From Deltaproteobacteria bacterium (GTDB taxonomy: Bacteria > Desulfobacterota > Deferrisomatia > Deferrisomatales > JACRMM01): a stretch of 64,000 nt of DNA. The notes under the pieces are model-generated. The model had not been told where the DNA came from. It did not search any database and saw only the letters and a program-made list of their open reading frames with translations. The position numbers and the translations under genes were made by a program. Location: assembly GCA_016214985.1 (NCBI GenBank), contig JACRMM010000034.1, positions 1 to 64,000 of the forward strand, read 5' to 3'. Shown here in pieces: positions 26,450-37,195 of the stretch; position 1 is the stretch's first letter; the number at the start of each line of letters is the position of its first letter.

Positions 26450-28096
26450 TCAGCCCGTCCCTTCCTCCCCCTCCACCGCGTCGGCGAGACGCTTCATCGC
26501 CTGCTCATCCTTGACGATGAGCACCCGCCGCGCGTAAGGGATCTCCACCCCTTCCCGTTCGAACGCCTCCTTGACCTTGCGGCGGAGCTTGCGGGCGACC
26601 CCCATGTGCTTGCCGGGTTTGACGCGCGTGACCGTACGGATGACCAGCTCGGATTCGCCGAAGCTCTGGAGCCCCTGGACGTTCGTGGCCGCGAGGACGT
26701 CGGGGTCTTCCCGGGCCAACGAGGCTCCCACCTCTTCAAGCACCCGGTAGACCTTCCCGAGGTCCGACTCGTACGCGACCCCCACCTCGACCACAGCGTG
26801 GGTGTACTCCTTGGAGAAGTTGACCACTTCACCGATCTGCCCGTTCCTGAGGATGTGGAGCTGGCCGTTCGGGCTGCGGATTCGAGTCGTCCGAATGTCG
26901 ATGGCCTCCACGGTTCCGTAGGAGGTCCCGATCTCCACGTAGTCCCCGACGAGGAAGTGGTTCTCGAAGAGGATGAAGAACCCGCTCACGAGGTCGTTGA
27001 TCAGGTTCTGGGCGCCGAGGCCCACGGCGAGACCCGCGATCCCGACCCCGGCGAGGATCGGAGTGGGGTTGATGCCCACCTCCTTGAGGATCGCGACAGC
27101 AGCCCCGAAGTAGATGGAGTACTTGAGAAAGCTCCGCAGGAGCGGCACGAAGGTCATCCGGCGCTTGTGGGCCTCGACGGTGGGGTCCACCCTCTTCAGG
27201 AGCAGTTCGTCCACGCCGAGGTTCGCCACCTCGATCACCACGCGCGCGATGAAGACGATCCCGATGATCCGGACGACGCGCGGCCCATGCTCCGCGAGCG
27301 ACGCGATGAACTCCACTTGCATCACGACCAGGGTCGCAGCCCACACGTACACGATGTACTCGAGGCAGCGCTTCAGCAGCGGGATCAGCACGCGCAGCCG
27401 ATCGTAGAAGCGCAGGAGGTTGTCGGGGCTCGAGTACTTGCGGCTGAGGGCGTCCAGGCTGTCCACGATCGCGGCGATCGCCTTGACCACGACGAGCCCG
27501 ACCATGGCGATGAGGTAGATCTTCAGGAGGAGGTCGAGCGTCCCGGGGACCGCGGCCGGCAGCCGGAGCGACCGCGCGGAGAACGCGAGCACGAGCAACC
27601 ACGCGCTGTTCGTCAGAATGTGTTCCAGGGATTGGAAGAAGGCGTGGACGGCCTCGTCGTTCGCTTGGATCTGCTCGAAGGCCTTGGCGGCCTGCTCGCC
27701 GCGCAGGAGCCAGCGGCGGAGAATGCGAAGGAGCAGGGTGACCGCCGCGACCGCGCCGACCACCTTCCCGACCGCGAGCGCCAGCTCGAGCCAGAAACCG
27801 GACGGAATCCGTGCGAGCCACTCCCTCCCGTGCTCGACCAGATCCACGCCCCGGCGCATGAGCAGGCCGTCGCCCACGGCCAGGCTAATCACCGCGGCGG
27901 CAGCGGCGAGAATCAGAACGCCCTTGACGTTCCGGCACACGGTGTCGGCGAGCGCGGCGCCGCCGGCCCACCCGAAGAGGCGCGCGAAGCGGCGGATCAG
28001 GAAGCGGGCGATCCCGTAGACGGCGGCCGTGACCGCGACTACGGCAGCAAGCTCACCCACGACAACGAGAAGGTTGACCAGGAGACGAGGGTCCAC
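26450..28096 (-). CDS. Mechanosensitive ion channel, MscS family
   Basis: The 548-residue membrane protein has several N-terminal hydrophobic segments and a C-terminal MscS core. The pore-helix region GVGIAGLAVGLGAQNLINDL leads into FENHFLVGDYVEIG, SYGTVEAIDIRTTRIRSPNG and the cytoplasmic cage (EVGVAYESDLGKVYRVLEE). It should open under membrane tension to release solutes on osmotic downshock. The start is GTG at 28096, chosen because GGAGG precedes it by five bases and the helices begin at once. The open frame upstream to 28378 is Arg/Pro/Gly-rich and not protein-like. Confidence 0.88.
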   Translation of the reverse strand: MDPRLLVNLLVVVGELAAVVAVTAAVYGIARFLIRRFARLFGWAGGAALADTVCRNVKGVLILAAAAAVISLAVGDGLLMRRGVDLVEHGREWLARIPSGFWLELALAVGKVVGAVAAVTLLLRILRRWLLRGEQAAKAFEQIQANDEAVHAFFQSLEHILTNSAWLLVLAFSARSLRLPAAVPGTLDLLLKIYLIAMVGLVVVKAIAAIVDSLDALSRKYSSPDNLLRFYDRLRVLIPLLKRCLEYIVYVWAATLVVMQVEFIASLAEHGPRVVRIIGIVFIARVVIEVANLGVDELLLKRVDPTVEAHKRRMTFVPLLRSFLKYSIYFGAAVAILKEVGINPTPILAGVGIAGLAVGLGAQNLINDLVSGFFILFENHFLVGDYVEIGTSYGTVEAIDIRTTRIRSPNGQLHILRNGQIGEVVNFSKEYTHAVVEVGVAYESDLGKVYRVLEEVGASLAREDPDVLAATNVQGLQSFGESELVIRTVTRVKPGKHMGVARKLRRKVKEAFEREGVEIPYARRVLIVKDEQAMKRLADAVEGEEGTG

Positions 28097-28648
28097 GGCG
28101 TCCTCCGGCGGGGCCGTCACGCGTTGCACGTCCCGACCATTGTAGGGAAAACCGTGGGCTCTACAAGGCGTTGGCTCCTCGGGCTCGGGCTTCCCTCGGG
28201 CAGGCCCCTTCTTTCGGGGCACTTCGCCGCCGCCCCGCCCCCCACGGCAGGATACGCAGAGGCTCGGCATCCATCCCCTCACGTCGCCACGGCGGCCCAC
28301 CGGCGTCGCCGCGTTCGCACGAGCGTTCCTCCGGTTGCCCCCTGCACCGGCATCCCCAGCTCGGCGCGGGAGGGCCACGAAGCAGGTGGAGGCGAGCGGC
28401 GTGGCATGCTACCTTGCCGCACACGTGCTGCGTATTGCGCCTCTGCGAATGGGGTATTTTGAGGACTCGGCACCTGAGATCACCCTGTGTCAGGGTATCC
28501 TCCTGGTGCTGTGATATATCCAAGCAAACGGCATGGCCTGCTGTAGCTTCCGAGCAAGCGGCAGACGGTGGTCTTTGTGCCACCATGCGCCATTCTCAGC
28601 AACTGTAGGCACCATCCGGATGGTTTCAGGGAAGGAAGATAAGTTTCT
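28097..28648. other. Intergenic, divergent promoter region
   Basis: This 552-base spacer separates the MscS-like gene (minus) from the penicillin-binding protein (plus). Its right half is clearly less GC-rich. It has a short hairpin (ACCCTG 28492-28497 / CAGGGT 28501-28506) and a perfect 14-base palindrome near the start codon. I see no gene. Confidence 0.4.
28611..28624 (+). promoter_or_regulatory. 14-base perfect palindrome before PBP gene
   Basis: ACCATCCGGATGGT is a perfect palindrome 24 bases before the ATG of the penicillin-binding protein. It could be a repressor site or part of an mRNA hairpin that affects initiation. No regulator can be assigned. Confidence 0.35.
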
Positions 28649-30703
28649 ATGATGCCACGTTCATCGCCACCGCTCAGGAAGGTTATCCGCTGTGCCACAT
28701 CAGGGTTCATCTCATTTGTCGCCCTCGTCTCATCGGCCCTGTCGCAAGAAACAATCGCCGCATATCCATCCCTGCCCCCGGGCTATGTCTCCATAAGAGT
28801 CTTTGACAGCAAAGGGCGATTCGCAGGCCGAATCCTCCCAGACAAGAGATATTGGGTCTCCATAGACCGTATTCCTCCCTTTCTGCAGAAAGCTGTAGTG
28901 GCCGTTGAAGACTCCCGTTTCTTTGAACACAGCGGGATTGATGTCCGGGGGATCGCCCGGGCCTTGGTGACCGATGTGGTCAAGGGGAGACTGGCCGAAG
29001 GAGGTTCGACGATCACCCAACAGCTGGTCAAGACCAAGTACTTATCAGGGGAGAAGACCATCGACAGAAAACTCGAAGAAGCCCGCATGGCCATCGAGCT
29101 GGAAAAGAAATACTCCAAGAAGCAGATCCTGGAGATGTATTTGAATGAAATCTACTACGGGAACGGAGCCTGGGGCATCGCCCGGGCTGCCCGTGTCTAT
29201 TTCGACAAGAACCCGGAGGAGTTGACGGACGCGGAGTGCTCCCTCTTGGCCGGCGTTCCAAAAGCTCCGTCCAACTACAATCCGTTGGGAAACCCGGCGA
29301 AAGTCACGAATCGAAGGGACGTGGTTCTCAAGCGGATGCTGGATTTGGGAATGATCACCAGCCGGCAACAAAAAGACCTGAGAGCGCATCCGCCCTCCGT
29401 CATGCAGCCCGAAAAGGCCTCTGAGTACCTGGCCCATATCCGAAACAAGCTGGTCGAACAGTACGGACCCGCAATCATGGAACAAGGGGGATTGGAAGTC
29501 ACTGCGGCCCTGGATCTGAATCTGCAAATGCTGGCAGAGAAGACATTGCAGGAAGGAGTGAAACGGATCTCACCCGAGCTTCAGGGCGCCTTGTTTTGTC
29601 TGGATCCCGTTACTGGGGACGTCCTGGCGGCCGTCGGGGGAGTTGACTCCGCGAAGAGGTCCTATGACCGGGCTTATTCTGCCAGGCGACAGCCAGGTTC
29701 AGCCATCAAACCGTTCATTTACGCCGCGGCCCTGGAAAAGGGGTTCACTCCCAGCAGCATCTTGGATGACACCCCAGCAGCATACAGCCTGGGCAATGGC
29801 AAGAGTTGGACGCCGCTCAACTACGGCGGGAAGAGCTACGGGGAGATTTCCCTCCGGCAAGCCCTGGCTTACTCCGACAATGTGATCACCGTGAAGTTGC
29901 TGGAGGCCATCGGGGTCCCACATCTCGTCGATTTTGCAGGACGGATGGGGCTTTCACTGCACGCTCGAAATGGGCTTTCCCTCGCCCTGGGCACCGAAGA
30001 AGTCAGTCTGAACGACCTGGTGATGGCCTACACCCCCTTCGCCGCTGCAGGCTCGCGGGCCGAAGCGCGGACCATCCTGCGCATTCGCGATCGCAAGCGT
30101 CTTACCTGGACGGATCATCCTCCTGTGGTCGTTTCGGTCCTTTCCCCGGATATCGCCTTTGTCACAACGCAGATGCTCAAAGACGTCCTGAGGTACGGTA
30201 CCGCAAAGAACCTCAAGAAATTCAGCGAAGAACGCCCCTCGGCCGGGAAGACTGGCACCACCGACGATGCGCGGGACGCCTGGTTTGTCGGCTACACCCC
30301 GCAACTCGTGACCGGCGTTTGGGTAGGGTACGACACGCCGCGGCCCGGGGGGAAAGCCTTTACCGGGGGTGCTGTCGCGGCCCCCATCTGGGAGCGATTC
30401 ATGCGCGTCGCGTTGGCCGCCAGACCCGCCGTTGATTTCCCGAAGCCGGAGACGGTGGTCACCGTCTCCATCGACCCGGCGACCGGCGGCCTGGCGACGA
30501 CCGACTGCCCGGAACGACGCGAGGAATTCTACCTCCCGGGGACGGAGCCGACCGAGTACTGTCCCAGACACGGCGGGGTCGAACCCGACCCCATATCCCC
30601 TGTTCTCCTCGTTCCGACGGCCGAGGGCCGGCCGGCCGACAGGGGCGCAACAGACGCCCAGAAGGAACCACCAGGGCCAGAAGGAGTTCCGTCTCCTCCC
30701 TGA
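28649..30703 (+). CDS. Class A penicillin-binding protein (PBP1-type)
   Basis: The 684 residues include an N-terminal hydrophobic segment (SGFISFVALVSSALS) and a GT51 glycosyltransferase with VEDSRFFEHSGID (Glu87) and EGGSTITQQLVK. A transpeptidase follows with SxxK in QPGSAIKPF (Ser351), SDN at 409-411 and KTGT at 534-537. It polymerises and cross-links peptidoglycan at the inner membrane. The C-terminal tail is Pro-rich. Length is short for a PBP1A because the OB domain is missing. The first half has lower G+C than the neighbours. A palindrome precedes the start. Confidence 0.92.
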   Translation: MMPRSSPPLRKVIRCATSGFISFVALVSSALSQETIAAYPSLPPGYVSIRVFDSKGRFAGRILPDKRYWVSIDRIPPFLQKAVVAVEDSRFFEHSGIDVRGIARALVTDVVKGRLAEGGSTITQQLVKTKYLSGEKTIDRKLEEARMAIELEKKYSKKQILEMYLNEIYYGNGAWGIARAARVYFDKNPEELTDAECSLLAGVPKAPSNYNPLGNPAKVTNRRDVVLKRMLDLGMITSRQQKDLRAHPPSVMQPEKASEYLAHIRNKLVEQYGPAIMEQGGLEVTAALDLNLQMLAEKTLQEGVKRISPELQGALFCLDPVTGDVLAAVGGVDSAKRSYDRAYSARRQPGSAIKPFIYAAALEKGFTPSSILDDTPAAYSLGNGKSWTPLNYGGKSYGEISLRQALAYSDNVITVKLLEAIGVPHLVDFAGRMGLSLHARNGLSLALGTEEVSLNDLVMAYTPFAAAGSRAEARTILRIRDRKRLTWTDHPPVVVSVLSPDIAFVTTQMLKDVLRYGTAKNLKKFSEERPSAGKTGTTDDARDAWFVGYTPQLVTGVWVGYDTPRPGGKAFTGGAVAAPIWERFMRVALAARPAVDFPKPETVVTVSIDPATGGLATTDCPERREEFYLPGTEPTEYCPRHGGVEPDPISPVLLVPTAEGRPADRGATDAQKEPPGPEGVPSPP

Positions 30704-30770
30704 GACGCTGTCGTCCCAGGCGACCGCTCGTTTTCACCTTGAAAGGAATCAGCAGGGGCACACCCTCGCA

Positions 30771-30787
30771 GCGAGAACCTTTCTCGC
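30771..30787 (+). terminator. Small hairpin after PBP gene
   Basis: GCGAGAA (30771-30777) and TTCTCGC (30781-30787) form a tight stem with a three-base loop, 67 bases past the PBP stop. There is no T-run. Confidence 0.3.
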
Positions 30788-30900
30788 CGCTGACTCCCGA
30801 GTTGTGGTAGAGGTAGGGGCGCGAGGCCGCGTGACGGGCAGCGAGCCGTTGCCGCGGATTCGACCACCCCCTTTCCTCCTGCGATCGTGAGCACCTGAGC

Positions 30901-31536
30901 ATGGCCCGGTGTGAACTTTGCCGCCTGCGCTACGACCCCGAGTCCTCGGCGAGTCGGTCCCTGCACCGGCGCGTGCACGACGCTTCCCTGAACGGACTTC
31001 GCTACCCGCACGCACGCTCCGACCGGGTGATCGCCGAGCGGGACGGGTCGCGCGTGGCCGTGGTCCCCCGGGAGGCCCCTCTCGCGCAGCGCCGGCGCGC
31101 GGTCGCGGCGTTTCGAGCCGCCTCCCGGGAGATGCGCTACTCGGGTTCCGGCTACACGGAGCGGGAACCCAAGGAACTGGACTCCCACGCGTTTCTCCTG
31201 TACCGCGGCCCTCGACTGATCGGACTGTTCATCCTCGCCCGCCGGACCCGATGGGCCGAAGGGGTGTGGAACGACGAAGAGCCGAACGGGGTCGCCGACG
31301 TCTCCGGCTGGGCCGTCCGGAAGCGGGAGCAGGAAGATGGCACCCTTTGGTCCGTGGACTTCATGTGGATCGCCCGCAACCACCGCCGGCAAGGCTTCGG
31401 AAGAGTCCTGCTCCAGTGTGCCGCGGGGTTCCTCGCGACCGCGCCCGAGGAGTTCGCGTGGCTTCCCCCCTTTACCCGCTTCGGGAAGGCCTTCATCCGC
31501 CACGTCCGGCCCACGTCGTTCCGGGCGGCGAAGTAG
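30901..31536 (+). CDS. ESCO/Eco1-like acetyltransferase with N-terminal C2H2 zinc finger
   Basis: The 211 residues have two parts. The first 26 form a C2H2 finger, CELCRLRY then LHRRVH (Cys4, Cys7, His22, His26), spaced as in the finger of the eukaryotic cohesin acetyltransferases ESCO1/2 and Eco1. The rest resembles their GNAT domain: RVIAERDGSRVAVVP, LLYRGPRLIGLFIL, DFMWIARNHRRQGFGRVLL (acetyl-CoA loop RRQGFG) and a C-terminal EEFAWLPPFTRFGKAFIRHV, matching the ESCO ending of type AFSxPTxxGxxFA. I infer a protein-lysine or other amine acetyltransferase; the bacterial substrate is unknown. It stands alone, convergent with the SRAP gene. Confidence 0.75.
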   Translation: MARCELCRLRYDPESSASRSLHRRVHDASLNGLRYPHARSDRVIAERDGSRVAVVPREAPLAQRRRAVAAFRAASREMRYSGSGYTEREPKELDSHAFLLYRGPRLIGLFILARRTRWAEGVWNDEEPNGVADVSGWAVRKREQEDGTLWSVDFMWIARNHRRQGFGRVLLQCAAGFLATAPEEFAWLPPFTRFGKAFIRHVRPTSFRAAK

Positions 31537-31600
31537 AGGGACGCGCGCTGCCTCCTGGCCCCTTGCCGCGTCGGTGGCGGGCTCGCCCGGGGAATCGGGT

Positions 31601-32310
31601 CTACCGCCGCCGGTCCTCTTCTTCGGCCAACGCCGCCGGCACGGCGCAGAGCTCGTCGTCGACCCTCGGGTTGTTGACCCTCGGGCTCACGGGATACGCC
31701 TCCATTCCCTCCGCCGGATAGGGTCGCAGCAGGGCTTCGAGTCGAGCCCGGTCGAGGCGGCCGACGTCGAGCCACGCTTCGTAGTCCCCGGAATCGAGGA
31801 TCACCGGCATGCGATCGTGGATGGGGCGAAGAAGCGCATTGGCGTCCGTCACGATCACCGTGAAGGACTCCAGCACCTCCCCCTCCTTCCCCTCCCTGCG
31901 CTCCCAGAGCCCGGCGAACGCGAAGAGGTCGTCGGATTTCAGGTGGACGAGCCAGGGTTGCTTGCGCGTTCCAACCGGCTGCCATTCGTAGAAGCCGTCA
32001 GCGGGGATGAGGCAGCGGCGCCGCCGAAACGCCTCGCGGAAGGCGGGCTTCTCCGCCACGTCTCGGCCCGCGCGTTGATCGTGCGGTACCCCGTATCCGG
32101 CTCCTTGGCCCAGTGGGGCACCAGCCCCCAGCGAAGCGGCACGAGCTCCCGCCGGGCCGCGGCGTTCCACCGGACCGCGGGGACGACCTGCGTGGGGGCG
32201 ACGTTGAAGCGGGGGACCCGAAATGGGATCCGGATCTCGTGCCACTCCTCGACGTCGAAGTGCTCGGCGAGCGCGCGCTCCTCGCGTGCCAAGCGGTAGC
32301 GACCACACAT
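31601..32310 (-). pseudogene. SRAP/HMCES-type (YedK-like) abasic-site protein, frameshifted
   Basis: Both halves of a SRAP protein are present in different frames. The N-terminal part is MCGRYRLAREERALAEHFD to INARAET, including catalytic Cys2 and the NARAE motif. The C-terminal part runs from AEKPAFREAFRRRRCLIPAD through GFYEW and HDRMPVIL to the stop at 31601. The junction near 32060 lacks one G (GACGTGG where GACGGTGG restores the frame). Restored, the protein would be about 236 residues, normal for YedK, which crosslinks abasic sites in single-stranded DNA. This is either a recent pseudogene or a base error in the sequence. GGAGGA precedes the ATG at 32310. Confidence 0.82.
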
Positions 32311-32566
32311 GGGCTCCTCCTGTTGCAAACTCTATGGTCCCGGGGGGCCCAACGTTCCCGGCTCCGGCGCCCGGATCGGAAGTGTAGCGCCCAGGGGCAT
32401 CCCCGGATAGGCCGCTGGGTCCAGGGCCCAGCGCCGCCGACGCCACGGCCATTTGTGCCTTTGCGAACAGGAGATTGCCTGGTAGGTTGCAGCCTGGGGC
32501 AGCGGTTCGTGCCCGCGCGGGGCGCGAGGCCGGACCGGTTCGTTGAACGAGGAAAGGGGGAGAGCC

Positions 32567-32989
32567 ATGAGGGCGTTTCGAAGCGGCATTGCCGCCGTGC
32601 TGGTGCTCTTGGCCGGGGCCGTGGGCTGGTCCGGGCCGAATCCGGCCGAGTACAAGCGGATCTCGCAGTGCGTGCTGGTGCGCGAGCGCCAGTCTCTCGT
32701 TGGAACCAAGGTTCAATTGACTGGAGAGTTCCTCGGGGGAGGCAACTTCTGCTACAAGGTTCCAAAGGTCAACATCCACACGAAGAATTACCTGTGTTTC
32801 GCCGTCGGGAAGACCTGCATCATCCGCCTCTACCTCAAGAAGGACGATCCGGGCATGGACCTGTTGTTTCGCTTGGAGCCCGGAGACGAGGTGACCGCGT
32901 ACGGGACGTTCGATTACATGGGCACCGACTACAACTACATGATCCTCGACGGCATCACCGTGAAGAAGAAGAGCACTGCTCCACCCTGA
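32567..32989 (+). CDS. Small secreted protein, possible OB-fold
   Basis: This 140-residue protein starts MRAFRSGIAAVLVLLAGAVG, a clear signal peptide, and the rest is beta-rich (SLVGTKVQLTGEFLGG, GDEVTAYGTFDYMG). The pattern of strands and the phrase 'V.LTGEFLG' recall small periplasmic OB-fold domains, but I cannot name a family. Two Cys-containing segments (NFCYKV, YLCFAV, KTCIIR) might form disulphides. Start chosen by GGGGGAG before 32567. Divergent from the SRAP gene and convergent with the regulator. Confidence 0.6.
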   Translation: MRAFRSGIAAVLVLLAGAVGWSGPNPAEYKRISQCVLVRERQSLVGTKVQLTGEFLGGGNFCYKVPKVNIHTKNYLCFAVGKTCIIRLYLKKDDPGMDLLFRLEPGDEVTAYGTFDYMGTDYNYMILDGITVKKKSTAPP

Positions 32990-33026
32990 GGATTTTCGTG
33001 CCGGAGGGGATGGCCCGGGGTCGACC

Positions 33027-34439
<1,413 letters not shown>

Positions 34440-34452
34440 TACCCCCTCTTCC

Positions 34453-35451
34453 TCAGCAGATCCGCGGGAGGAGCTCGCCGGACGGAGCGTCCACGAGCCG
34501 ACGCGCTCCGAGAGCCGTGCGCGCGACCACGCGGGCCTGACTCCCCACTACACTGCCGATCCGCCTCGCCCGCACCCCGGCGGGGTGCGACCCGAGGATT
34601 TCCAGCGCCCGAACTGCCTGGCGCTCCGGAAGGAACACCACGGCACAGCCTTCATTGGCCACGTGCAGGGGATCGAGCCCCAGCAGGTCGCAGGCGCTCT
34701 GCACCGCGGGGTCGATGGGGATCCGGGCCTCCTCGATCTCCACCTCGACGCCCGACTGCGCCGCAATCTCGTTGAGTGCCTCGGCGAGCCCTCCCCTCGT
34801 CGGATCTCTCAAGGTGTGCAGCTCCAGCCCCGCCGCAACGAGCGCCCCGACGAGGCCCCCCAGCGGGGCCACGTCGCTACAAACCTCGGTGGCGAAGGAG
34901 AGACCCTCCCGGCAGGAGAGCACCGCGACGCCGTGGCGCCCGATGTCGCCGGTGAGGAGAACGGCATCTCCCACCCTCGCATTGCGCCCCGAGATGTCAA
35001 GGCCCTGGGGGACGAGCCCGACCCCGGCCGTGGTGACGAAGGGCCCGCATCCGGACTCGACCACCTTGGTGTCTCCGGCCACTACCGCAACCCCCGCTTC
35101 CACCGCCCGGCGCGCCATGGCGTCGACGATCGCCTCCAGGTCCCCAAAGGCGAACCCCTCGGGCAGGATGAACCCGGCCGTGAGGCCGAGCGGTGTTGCG
35201 CCCGACATCGACAGGTCGTTGACCGTGCCGCACACGGCCAGATCGCCCAGGTTCCCGCCCGGGAAGGCCCAGGGGTCGACCACGAAGCAGTCGGTCGTAA
35301 GCGCGAGTCGCGCCCCCGCTGCCTCCACGAGGCCGTAGTCGTCGAGCCGATCGAGCGCGGGATTTCCCAGCCGCGAAAGGAAGAGCTCCCGGACGAGCGC
35401 CCGGGTCTGGGCCCCTCCGCCGCCGTGGGATCTCAGGACTCTCCCCTTCAC
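34453..35451 (-). CDS. hypE: Hydrogenase maturation protein HypE
   Basis: This 332-residue PurM-like protein ends in the diagnostic LLPRIC, whose C-terminal Cys is thiocarbamoylated and dehydrated to the thiocyanate that becomes the cyanide ligand of the NiFe site. Visible motifs include GGGGAQTRALVRE near the N-terminus, TDCFVVDPWAFPGG and LRDPTRGGLA. The start is GTG at 35451, with GGAGGG upstream, four bases from the hypD stop. It is part of hypC-hypD-hypE. Confidence 0.95.
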   Translation of the reverse strand: MKGRVLRSHGGGGAQTRALVRELFLSRLGNPALDRLDDYGLVEAAGARLALTTDCFVVDPWAFPGGNLGDLAVCGTVNDLSMSGATPLGLTAGFILPEGFAFGDLEAIVDAMARRAVEAGVAVVAGDTKVVESGCGPFVTTAGVGLVPQGLDISGRNARVGDAVLLTGDIGRHGVAVLSCREGLSFATEVCSDVAPLGGLVGALVAAGLELHTLRDPTRGGLAEALNEIAAQSGVEVEIEEARIPIDPAVQSACDLLGLDPLHVANEGCAVVFLPERQAVRALEILGSHPAGVRARRIGSVVGSQARVVARTALGARRLVDAPSGELLPRIC

Positions 35452-35455
35452 CGTC

Positions 35456-36547
35456 TCACGCCCTCCGATACCGGTAGTGGGCCCCGCATGCCCCCTCGGA
35501 GCTGACCATGCAGGCGCCCACCGGGGTCTCCGGCGTGCAGACCGCACCGAAGAGCGGACAGCTGGCCGGGGAGATCGTGCCGCGGAGCACGTCGGCGCAC
35601 CGGCACCCGCGCGGCTCCTCCCCGTCTCGGCTCTCGCCCCCGAGGTAGAGCCGCCGAGCATCGTGCGCCGCAAACGCGTCGGCCGGCTCGTAGCCGCTGC
35701 CGCCCAGCCGCCCCAGACCGCGCCACACCGCATCGACCCGGCGAAACGCGCGCGTCAGGAGCGCCAGCGCCACCGGGTTGCCGTCCGCGGTCACCGCCCT
35801 CGGGTAGGCGTTCTCCACGCGCGCCTGTCCGGCCTCGACCTGTTGGAGGATGCTCGCGAGGCCCAGCAGCACGTCGTTCGGCTCAAAGCCGGCGACGACG
35901 CAGGGCGTGCCGTACGTTTCGGACAGCGAGCGAAACCCTTGAGTTCCGAGCACCATGCTCGCGTGGCCGGGGCACAGGAACGCTCCGATGCCCGTCTCGG
36001 CGTCCTCCAGGAGCGCTCGCATCGCCGGCAGCAGCGCTTTGTGGGCCGAGAGCACGGAGAAGTTCTTGAGTCCCTGGTCGCGCGCCACGGTCAGAGCGTG
36101 GGCCACGGTGGGGGAGGTGGTCTCGAACCCCAGCCCGAGCAGGACGACGCGGCGCGCCGGCTCGCCGCGGGCGAGGTCGAGCGCGTCCAGCGCCGAGTAG
36201 ACCACGCGGACGTCCGCGCCCTCGGCCCGGGCCTGGGCGAGGGTCCCGCGAGACCCGGGGACGCGCATGGCGTCCCCGTAGGTCGCGAGGGTGACTCCCT
36301 CCCGGGTCGCCAGGTCGATCGCCTCGTCGAACGCACCCACGGGCGTGACGCACACCGGGCAGCCCGGCCCCGAGAGCAGTCGAACCGTCTGTGGGAGGAG
36401 GTCTCGCAGGCCCATGCGGGCGATCGCGACGGTGTGGGTTCCGCACACCTCCATGATCGCCACCGCCGGCCCTCGGTAGGCCTGCACCTTCTCCAAGAGC
36501 CGCCGGCCGAGCGACGGGTCGCGTGCGGCGTCAGCCGGCGTCTTCAT
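35456..36547 (-). CDS. hypD: Hydrogenase maturation protein HypD
   Basis: The 363 residues contain the HypD signature cysteines: MEVCGTHTVAI, SGPGCPVCVTP and the C-terminal RGCRCADVLRG with SCPLFGAVCTPETPVGACM, which bind a [4Fe-4S] cluster. HypD with HypC assembles the Fe(CN)2CO unit. The ATG at 36547 lies inside the end of hypC (17-base overlap). Confidence 0.95.
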   Translation of the reverse strand: MKTPADAARDPSLGRRLLEKVQAYRGPAVAIMEVCGTHTVAIARMGLRDLLPQTVRLLSGPGCPVCVTPVGAFDEAIDLATREGVTLATYGDAMRVPGSRGTLAQARAEGADVRVVYSALDALDLARGEPARRVVLLGLGFETTSPTVAHALTVARDQGLKNFSVLSAHKALLPAMRALLEDAETGIGAFLCPGHASMVLGTQGFRSLSETYGTPCVVAGFEPNDVLLGLASILQQVEAGQARVENAYPRAVTADGNPVALALLTRAFRRVDAVWRGLGRLGGSGYEPADAFAAHDARRLYLGGESRDGEEPRGCRCADVLRGTISPASCPLFGAVCTPETPVGACMVSSEGACGAHYRYRRA

Positions 36548-36758
36548 CGAACACGGCCCGAAACAACTCCAAGGTCTGGCGCGCCTCTTCAGCGTCGACA
36601 CGGTGCAAAGCGAAGCCCGCATGAACGATCACATAATCGCCCACGCCGACTCCTTCGACGAGGGCCAGCGACACAGAGCGGCGCGTCCCCCCGAAGTCGG
36701 CCACAGCCGTGCCGTCGGGTTCAAGAGCCAGGACTCTACCGGGGATGGCTACGCACAT
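36531..36758 (-). CDS. hypC: Hydrogenase maturation chaperone HypC/HupF
   Basis: This 75-residue protein starts MCVAIPGRVLALEP, the HypC hallmark with the essential Cys2 that holds the iron centre with HypD. GDYVIVHAGFALHRVDAEEA is the conserved C-terminal part. First gene of hypCDE; 119 bases after the HU-like gene. Confidence 0.95.
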   Translation of the reverse strand: MCVAIPGRVLALEPDGTAVADFGGTRRSVSLALVEGVGVGDYVIVHAGFALHRVDAEEARQTLELFRAVFDEDAG

Positions 36759-36877
36759 CGGTCATCGATCGGAGAAGGCAAACCGGCAGGGACGAGACGA
36801 GTCGACGCAGCGCACCGTGCACTGTTTCGAGATCCGGCGCGGAGCGAGATGCGCCGGGGCAACGGGAGCGCGATCGC

Positions 36878-37153
36878 TCAGAAATCCACCCGCTGCTTGA
36901 GTTCCTTGCCCACTTTGAAGAAGGGGAGCTTCTTCCGGGGAACCCGGATCTTCTCCCCAGTCTTGGGATTGCGTCCCACGTAGGCCCCATAGTTCTTGTT
37001 CACGAAACTGCCGAAGCCGCGGATCTCGATCCGCTCGTCTTCGAGCATGGCCTCGATGAAGGAGTCGAAAAAGGCGGTCACCGCTTCCTTCGCGGTCTTC
37101 ATGGAGAGCCCACTGCTCTCCGCAACGGCCTTGATCAATTCGGACTTGTTCAT
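36878..37153 (-). CDS. HU/IHF-family DNA-binding protein
   Basis: The 91 residues match the HU/IHF fold. The helices MNKSELIKAVAESSGLSMKT and AVTAFFDSFIEAMLEDERIE lead to the beta arm RGFGSFVNKNYGAYVGRNPK with the intercalating Pro region, and KKLPFFKVGKELKQRV. It bends DNA and compacts the nucleoid. HU versus IHF cannot be settled by eye. The start has AGGAGG six bases upstream. It lies 42 bases after tRNA-Arg on the same strand and could share its promoter. Confidence 0.9.
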   Translation of the reverse strand: MNKSELIKAVAESSGLSMKTAKEAVTAFFDSFIEAMLEDERIEIRGFGSFVNKNYGAYVGRNPKTGEKIRVPRKKLPFFKVGKELKQRVDF

Positions 37154-37195
37154 CGACGCCTCCTGACAGGGCCACGGCTTAGACTGGATAGCGCG

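Noticed and set aside
28097..28378. Longer N-terminus of the MscS-like channel
   Set aside because: Upstream residues look non-coding and a GTG with GGAGG at 28096 precedes the first helix.
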